In this document: positions 9,701 through 16,200 of the stretch, piece after piece
Numbering within the stretch: position 1 is the stretch's first letter
Layout of the letters: each line of letters begins with the position of its first letter
From: Bacteroidales bacterium UBA3868
GTDB taxonomy: Bacteria > Bacteroidota > Bacteroidia > Bacteroidales > WCHB1-69
NCBI GenBank assembly: GCA_002392325.1
Contig: DGGS01000049.1
Span: 3,454 to 32,443, forward strand
Length of the DNA stretch: 28,990 bases
Direction: 5' to 3'
The notes under the pieces: generated by a model
The model's database searches: none
What the model was told of the DNA's origin: nothing
The model's input: only the letters and a program-made list of their open reading frames with translations
Translations under genes and position numbers: made by a program

Positions 9701-10100
9701 CAGCTGGACCACGGTCACAACCACAACACATCCGTACTCCATCACCAACTTGGAGCCCCAGACCAATTACGATGTGTATGTGACGGCCAACTGCGGCGAT
9801 CAAACCAGCACCCCGTCATCTACAGTCACCTTCGTGACCCAACCGGATGGCGTGAACGGCTATGTGATGGCTACCACCCTCCTCTATCCGAACCCGACCA
9901 CCGGAGAGTTCAGAATTCAAAATACAGAGTTCAGAATTCAAAGTGTGGAAGTGTATGATGTGTATGGCAAGCTGATCAAGAACGTTAAGGTTGATGATAA
10001 CAGTGTTAACATTGATCTGAGTGAAAATGCTTCCGGTGTTTATTTCACCCGTATTTATACTGATGAGGGTTTAGTGACAAAACGCATCGTGAAGAAATAA
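3798..10100 (+). CDS. Giant T9SS-secreted FN3/jelly-roll/CUB adhesin-like protein
   Basis: 2100 residues, uninterrupted. Signal peptide 1-21 (ends FLRA, then Q). Residues 23-200 are a beta-sandwich opening with a TLVIGTGTST-type motif and a 'SFVEQLYYASEI' segment; it recurs mid-protein in the two paralogues. Then FN3 207-300, jelly-roll 301-464, FN3 464-555, jelly-roll 556-708, FN3 709-800, CUB-like 801-915, FN3 916-1007, divergent MAM-like 1008-1186, FN3 1187-1280, jelly-roll 1281-1438, FN3 1439-1530, jelly-roll 1531-1711, FN3 1712-1800, CUB-like 1801-1919, FN3 1921-2015, T9SS type A sorting domain 2016-2100 (YPNPTTGEF, VEVYDVYGK, SGVYFTRI, KRIVKK). Jelly-rolls show 'PY.E.F', P-x-C-W and a late 'YLD(D/N)...P(T/S)C'. 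It should cross the outer membrane through T9SS and be attached or released. No catalytic domain is seen; adhesion or matrix function is inference. It has its own promoter candidate and terminator. Confidence 0.93.
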   Translation: MKKVLLFLTVLVAMLPAFLRAQDTLVIGTGTSTSYNTPFNSLWGYSFVEQLYYASEINMPATITAISFYHKPSSTTTDQTNNIVVYMKNVSRTSFADANDYEPVSVGDIVYSGSWTIPGTAGWTTITLDAPFDYDGSSTLMIAMHEQTSGYSTRYFEYSSNANSVISFHSDSADPDPYNLGSYSGNKYTQGNRANVKIEYTTGVVTCPAPGALAATNVTDESATLTWSPRGTETNWDIYFATSQTDVPDSLSIPTDYASDTFYNVSGLTSLTNYYVYVRANCGSGDVSRWRSISFRTQCPAYANLPIDENFDTYGTNSFPTCWTKISSSTTYPYTYSSAAHGGSYGLYFYQTTATANQYAYAIAPAIDPTIGLNMLTARFDMKRTTEAALATLGVMSDPTDTTTFTAIQTLNLTTNWNEFEIPLTNVTATGNYLAIKCEVDRNSSTTSGYVYLDNFHLDYTPSCRRVLSLAVDENSIVSDGATITWVAEPGQSSWDIQIVALGDSLTDYGWITVQDTYYVCTNLNTLSPYTAYVRTNCGNEVSEMRSVAFLTGCGDVVMPYYETFENYPSGTSQFPPCWHLLSGTPYTYSGSSSYGGSGKALQFRGPGVVATPFIPQSVNELQISFQLKREGPTSGTMTVGFIPSLTDTTATMITIATITPADNDMHYYEYNLDNIGSTDQGYFVFQQNTTASNWYYWLDEVRINDIPTCLRPENVTITGLTASSATITWSPGGTESAWNVAYGTGNFNPDTVIMNVQYVTDTFVTIDNLTAGQTYTFYVQADCGSETSLFSQPVSAVPGIFKINEYDTLTTCSGILYDDGGASGNYSSDRNDQIVLFPATPGAGIQVSGTLTSESNYDILTIYDGVGTNGPVLFSGSNSSGMTVPPTYSSTALTIQFTSDGSIFYAGFALNVSCVSCVPPTPTTTTVGMDGATITWSDQDGAQSNWEFVYGPAGFNPDTVVADNVTSTTQILTNLTPNTTYDVYVRTICDVNDTSDWSVVQSFTTLNSLAASIPYSCDFEDPTESSAWVLVNGTCTNQWFIDTAANHTTNGTTGLYVSNDNGVSNNYSHSASAVWAYRDFDFTGYNEYSMSLDWKGYGESCCDYIRVYIGSPSVPVSGTSITVPAGATVLVDKLNYDSVWNTKHITIDGSEYNGTYRIYLLWRNDGSGGNNPAGAVDNISIVGKNCARPSNVTALNTTAHTTDLTWHPATESDMQWDVVYSTTQNINPDTVTVTPATDTILTLSGLNAATTYYVYVRTNCGNSEVSTWTNVYSFLTECDDYTLPYTENFDNSTTNSLPLCWTSVGPYSTKPYVSSSSSNSSPNSLYMYSYGTTTFAMAVSPIMDQNVDLSTQQVSFKLRMGSTTNQLVVGVLSDNTDASTFVAIDTLHVSAANAWEDKIVYLNHYTGTGHSIGFKLISPSGYATYLDDISVDALPTCVPVSGLTATNATTTSVDLLWSPASALDFQWDVVYSTDANFDPDSATVTVATDTIFTLNGLNTSSTYYAYVRTNCGNGDVSPWSDLLVFHTECDAVTVLPYQEDFNNYTTTATSSTPPTLYPNHEMPTCWTFLNMSANTTSYPQVFLTSYSSYAVSGNCLFFRSSHTTPLYAALPSITEDIHNLQITFTYRNEGTTSSNGTLSVGYMTDPADASTFVELYACPQTTTLTEVVQMLNTIPASVTSANIAFKYTGGSSSNYYASLDNVVVEMIPTCLKPTDLMVQGTTTNTVTLSWTEAATATAWDIEYGAQGFTPGTGTTIPVTTNPFTVTGLTSGTVYDFYVRANCGGGDESAWTGPVSATPGSYNMPTSGSHTVSMCGGVIYDDGGVNGNYSNSCDVTVVVNPDQAGLFVQLNGTYNIETGSSSRWDYLQIFDGSDNTGTILFDSHNGDTLTNITSTTGPLTLYFHSDATTTYSGFEIQVNCVSGSTPEPCNAPTNVTVSDVTTTSANVDWAQEGTPDNWTISYKKSSANSWTTVTTTTHPYSITNLEPQTNYDVYVTANCGDQTSTPSSTVTFVTQPDGVNGYVMATTLLYPNPTTGEFRIQNTEFRIQSVEVYDVYGKLIKNVKVDDNSVNIDLSENASGVYFTRIYTDEGLVTKRIVKK
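9905..9942 (+). repeat. 17-bp direct repeat, 21-bp period, in the sorting domain
   Basis: AGAGTTCAGAATTCAAA occurs at 9905-9921 and again at 9926-9942, a 21-bp period equal to seven codons (EFRIQNT, EFRIQSV). The same duplication is visible in degenerate form in the sorting domains of the other two giant genes. Unit gain or loss would stay in frame. Confidence 0.9.
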
Positions 10101-10122
10101 TCCAAAAGGTATTTATATACAT

Positions 10123-10156
10123 AAAACGGAGGCAAAAATTTTGTCTCCGTTTTTTT
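10123..10156 (+). terminator. Intrinsic terminator of the first giant gene
   Basis: ACGGAGGCAAAA pairs with TTTTGTCTCCGT (one G-U) around a minimal loop and is followed by seven Ts. It begins about 25 bp after the stop at 10100. Flanking A and T runs extend the stem, so it could also work in reverse. Confidence 0.9.
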
Positions 10157-10157
10157 A

Positions 10158-10187
10158 TTGAGTTTTGAAAAAAATTTTATAGTTTTG
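10158..10187 (+). promoter_or_regulatory. Promoter candidate for the second giant gene
   Basis: TAGTTTTG at 10180-10187 matches the TAnnTTTG -7 element, and TTG at 10158-10160 lies 19 bp upstream as the -33 element. The -33 motif starts right at the end of the preceding terminator T-tract, so termination and re-initiation are back to back. The leader is about 55 nt. Confidence 0.55.
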
Positions 10188-10247
10188 GGGGCGTATTTTA
10201 TAAAAATATTGTAAAGTATTATCTATCAATAAAAAAGCACAAATATT

Positions 10248-13200
10248 ATGAGAAAAAGTCTATTGTTTTTTGTAGCAATGCTTTTTAGCATTGCCATGTT
10301 AAGGGCCCAAAATTGTGTGGGACCGACGAATTTGACCGCAACACCCCATGTTCCGGATTACAGGAATGTGACGTTAAATTGGATTCCGGCGGTGGATACT
10401 AACCAACAACGAGTGTCATTTCCTGGCGCTCTTGCCATGTCAACTAGAATTGGTTGGGGCGGATCCTCGGGCGGTGCTGCCACCTCCCTACCTACGGTAC
10501 GTTTCCTGACGAGCGATTTGGCTCCTGTAAACGGACATAAAATTACAGCAGTGTCTTTCTGTCCGGGTGTGTCCACCTCCTATGCCGACTTCACCATAGT
10601 GATATGGCAAGGCGGAAGCATGAACCCATTGGACACCACATTCAACCCGGGAACCATAATCTATACCCAGCCGATTACCAGCACGCTTACAACCAGTGCC
10701 ATCAACACCATTCCTCTGACCACACCTCTCACCATTGATTCCACGCAGGAACTTTGGGTGACGATTCTTATCAACACCATGTACGGATACCCCATACACG
10801 CATCAAACAGCGATGGGACCTATCACAACCAAAATCTGTACGGAAACATTAACGGTACGGGATGGAGACCCTTGGCAGTGTCTTCTGGTGCGGAATATGT
10901 GTTTGACATCGCATTGGAAGTGTCGAACAGCACCAATCTTGTGCAGGGATACAATATCTATTGCAACCAGACACTACTGACCCCCACACCGGTGCTAAAT
11001 AACACCTTTGTGGATTCACTAACCTCCAACGGAACATTCCAGTACAACGTGACTGCCATCTATGCAGACAACTGTGAGTCTGATCCTATAACCGCAACGA
11101 TCGAAATGGAAGATGACACCTGTTATATTTTCGAACTTCCGTTCACGGAGAATTTTGACAGACATCCTGGAACCACATCCGGCACCACCAACAACCTTCC
11201 GGAATGTTGGCATCATCTGGCCGGCACCTATTCGACGTATGCTGGATACCCCATTATTTACAACTCCACCACCTATTCGCAAAGCGGCAGCAACAGCTTG
11301 CGTTTCTACACCACGACCTCCAGTACCGACTATGGGCATCAGGTGGCCATATTGCCACCCGTGGATGTGATGACATATCCAATCAATACTCTGTCATTGG
11401 AGTTTGACGGAAGAGCTAATGCCACTTCCAGCAATTTCACCGTGGTGGTGGGTGTCATGGACAACTATCACGATCTGACCACCTTTGTGCCTATCGACAC
11501 ATTTACATCCAGCAGCACAAGTTATAGCAATTTTCTGATCAACTTCAGCAACTATACAGGCAATGGTGCCTACATAGCCCTGGTGGCTCCCCGCGATTTT
11601 GTCAGCAATTACGGGTATATTGACAACTTGCAATTGTATGAGACACCCTCCTGTCCGAAACCTCGTGACATAACCTCCACGGTGGCCACACAGAACTCTG
11701 TTACCCTTACCTGGAATGAGCAAGGCTCTGCGCAGGAATGGGAAATCGAGTATGGCAATGAGGGCTTTATCCTCGGCACCGGCACGCGAGTGCAGGCATA
11801 TTCGAACACAACCACGGTGACTAACCTTTCGGCAAGCCATTTTTACGACTTTTATGTGCGTTCGGTGTGCGGCTATGGCGACACCAGCCTTTTCAGTGGA
11901 CCCTATTCGACAAGCACAGAATGCGGTAACATCTCGGAACTGCCCTACACACAGAATTTTGATGCTTTTGCGGGTTCCACTTCCACATCGGGCGTGAGCA
12001 ACCTGTTCAATTTCTGCTGGAGCAACCTCAATACCGGAACATCATACAGCAATTACCCCAATGTTTACAACTCCTCCACATCCGCCAACAGCGGATTGAA
12101 CGCCCTTCGCTTCTATATGTACGGATCCACGGCATACAGCGACCAATACGCCGTGATGCCCGCCTTGGATCCCAGCATCCCCATCAGTTCCGTGATGATG
12201 GAATACAAGGCAAGACCTTACTCTCAGACATCTACCTACACTTTCTATGTGATTATAGGTGTAATGAGCGACTCTTCCGATATCAATACATTTGTGCCGG
12301 TCGATACTTTGCTGGTCCCCCATACCGAGAGTCTTATATTCAGAGACTATGTCACTTTGTTCAATCATTATACTGGCAACGGGCGTTATATAGCGTTCAA
12401 GGGTGTCAAACCCGCATCTACCACGGGTTATAATGTCGGTACCATTGACGACATTGTCCTGTCGTACATACCCACATGTATGCGCCCGATGGACTTGACT
12501 GTGACCAGTTACTCCAGTGAAAAAGTCACCGTGAACTGGCAGCCATACGGTAGCGAGACATCCTGGGAGGTTGCGGTGGTTCCCGCAGGAAGTGCGCCAG
12601 AAAGCAGTTTGGCGGTTATTGCAACGGAACATCCATATACGGTCAATATGCTCACCCCTGAAACGGAATATGATGTGTATGTGCGCGCCTACTGCGGCGG
12701 CAACGACTTCAGCAATTGGACAGGACCGGTCTCTTTCAAGACCCGTTGCGCAATGACTTCCGACATTCCATATGAGGAGCATTTTGACACATACGGGACG
12801 ACTACATCCACGTCGGCCACCTCCCCAGGCCCCATGCCGACCTGCTGGTCTCGTATAACGAACAATACCGCACCCTATCCTTACATTTCCAGCACGCAAC
12901 ATATTGGCGTAGGTGCCCTTTACCTCTATAGTACAACCGCCTATTATTCCATGGGCGTTTCACAACAGCTCGACATTTCCAGCTACCCGGCAAACAGTCT
13001 CTATTTGACTTTCAAGTTGAAGAAGACTTCGGCCTCCTACGGGCGCCTGCAGGTAGGTGTAATGACAAATCCCGACTCCATAGAAACTTTCGTGTTGCTG
13101 AAGAACATCTATTCATCAGACCTCCCCACCACTTCCGATTGGGAAGAGTTTACAATAAACCTTACAGAGCAGTACAACACCCCGATATATCTGGCTTTCA

Positions 13201-16200
13201 GATCTCCTGATGAACTTACTACAGGTGTTTATCTTGACGATGTGGTGTTGGATGCAATACCTACGTGCTCCGAGCCCAGAAACCTCTCTGTCGGTCAAAT
13301 ACAGGGCACATCCGCCATGGTTACCTGGGAGAATGCGCTCTTCGGAACGCCTGTTTATACAGTGCAATATTCTGAATTGGGCATGGACAACTGGTCGTCA
13401 CCCGAGACAACAACGGGTACTTTCTACATGCTTTCGGGTCTCACGCCCACCACATTATACGAAGTGCGTGTATATTCCGACTGTTCTACGGCTTCCTCGG
13501 ATACGGTGTCAGCAACATTCAAGACCAAATGCTTGATTGGAGGTGAGGTCGCTGTTGGAGATGGCACCACCACCAATGTATATCTGCCTTCATATAGTCT
13601 ATACAAGCATGGCTATACCCAGCAGATATATACGGCCAGTGAGTTAGGTGGAGCCAACACATTCAAATCTCTCTCTTTTTATTTGGTCAACTTGTCGCAA
13701 CAGCGTCATTTCTCCATTTACTTGATGCATACTACCGCTACCACTTCATCCGATTGGCTGCCCGCAGCAACCGCACAGTTGGTGTATTCCGGTCCGCAGA
13801 CATTGGTGGCAAATTCTTGGAACACATTCAATTTCACCACACCGTTTGTGTATAATGGTACCGACAACCTTGCCGTTATTGTGATTGATGCCAATGATAG
13901 TTATACTAGCGGCAACAGCTGGCGAGTGCATACGGCCCCATCAGGTACGGGAGCTGCCAAATACACATACAACGATGCTACTGCCTATAGTATCACAAGT
14001 GTGCCTACAACGACAAATGGAAGCTCAACCGCTTCCCGCAATAATGTCATCTTCGGTGCGGATTGCGATAGCGTTTGGGTTTGTGTAAAGCCTAATGTCT
14101 ATGTGTCTTCCGTTAGCAGTGCTGAAATAATCGTCAACTGGGCTGCTGGTAACACTGAGAGCAGCTGGGTGGTTGAGTACAAGGCTGACGGCGACACGGT
14201 ATGGACTTCTGAAGGCACCGTTTATACCAATACATACACATTCAGCAACTTGAATTCAGGCAGTGGCTATCAATTCCGTGTGTGTGCCCTCTGTTCTTCC
14301 GTTGACAGCAGTGAGTGGTCAACCGTGTCGGCATTCACTCCCTGTGAAGACATAACGGTTTTGCCCTATACGCAAGGATTCGAGTCCGCTTCAGGCTCCG
14401 GTGCAGCTTATACGGTGGATCCCTGTTTGACCCGCAAAACCAACTCCACCACCGCTTGGCCGTATCCGTCAAGCACGTATGCGGCAAGCGGCTTGTATTC
14501 CCTGTATTTCTACGGCAGCACTGCATCCTATTCCTGTCTTGCTTTGCCGCGTATGGCAGAAAGCATCCCGATGGACAGCCTGATGATCCAGTTCAAAGCC
14601 CTAAAGACCTCGGCTGCCTATTATATAGAAGTGGGCATTATGGAAGATCCTGAAGATGTCACCACCTTCACCAGCATTGCCTCCTTCTCGCCTTCCATGA
14701 CCTCCACTACTTCCAATCCAAATTGGGAGATGGGAGATTGCCTGACCAACACCTATACGGGAACCGGACGTTATGTGGCCTTTAGAATTCCGCAAGCGGC
14801 CTCATCATACATGTATTTGGATGATATAGTGGTGGATTACATCCCGTCATGTCTGCATGTCACGGATTTGGAAGTGAATAATGTCACAACCAACACCGCT
14901 GAGATTTCCTGGACCCCTGGACAGGATGAGCAAGCCTGGTATTATGTTTATGGAAAGAAGGATTCCGTGGATTTGGGAACGGCCACCTATCTTACCACCA
15001 CCTCAAACCCGTTGACCCTTACCGGCTTGGAAGAGAACACGGAATACGAAGTCTATGTGGCAGCCGATTGTAACGAACCCGAACCGAGCCTGTTTATGAG
15101 CATCCGGTTCCACACTACCTGCGATCCCATTTCCTCAATTCCCTATTACGAGAGTTTTGATGAGTTTGGCGGTGTCAGTGGCGCGGCTTATTACCCGAAC
15201 TGCTGGTACAGACACAACACCCAGAGCACCACAACGGAATATCCGTATCTTTCCACCTCGTATTCAACATCCACTCCGCAATCCTTGTATTTCTATTCCC
15301 TCACTTCTTCCACCCCGGCTACCTGGAGCATGGCCGTTGTCAACGAACTCGATCCCAGTATCAGCATCAACACATTGCAGGCGAGGTTCCAGCTCCGTAC
15401 CTCATCCCTACCCTATTACATGGTGGTGGGCGTGCTGACCGATCCCGAGGATCCTAACACCTTCACAGCAATAGACACGGCTCAGAATACGGCAACCAGT
15501 ACTTGGGAAGAATTTTCCATTCCTTTATCCAGCTATACCGGACAGGGCCGTTACATTGCATTTAAGGGTGTAGGTACACTCTATTTCGATGACCTTTGGA
15601 TAGAGGAGATACCCAACTGCGACAGCCCGACTGATTTGGTTATTTCCAATGTAACCACTACAGAGGCTACGCTTACCTGGACTGAAGGCGATAGTGAAAC
15701 AGCCTGGGAGGTTTATATTGTTCCGGAAGGGACGGGAATTATCGGGCAAACCCCATATCCAGTGACCAACACCCCCACACTACAAGTGACCAGCCTCAAC
15801 GCGGCATCCAAGTATGATGTGTATCTGCGCGCCGTATGCCCTGGCGGAGGCCATAGCAGTTATTTGACTAGTTCCATCACCACCCAGTGTAATCCGTTTA
15901 CCACGATTCCGTTCCTTGAGAATTTTGATTCCCACACAGGCACCACAGCCACAGCAACCAACAATCTGCCGACTTGCTGGAACTATATTAACACCGGCAC
16001 CTCCTACGCCGGTTTGCCGAATATATACAGCAGCAGCACCTACGCCCAGAGCGGAACCAACAGTTTGCGTTTCTACACCTATTCCACGACAGCATATTCC
16101 GACCAATATGCCATCCTGCCGCAGTTCGACAACACTATGTACCCGCTTACTGGCCTCCAGTTGTCGTTTGATGCCCGCAAATACTCGGCGTCTTATCCAG

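Noticed and set aside
12042..12902. 286-codon open frame on the minus strand inside the second giant gene
   Set aside because: It lies fully antisense to a clear FN3/jelly-roll coding frame and has no signal, domain or promoter. Similar long antisense frames occur wherever these Thr/Ser-rich repeats do, for example 15780-16607, so they reflect codon composition.
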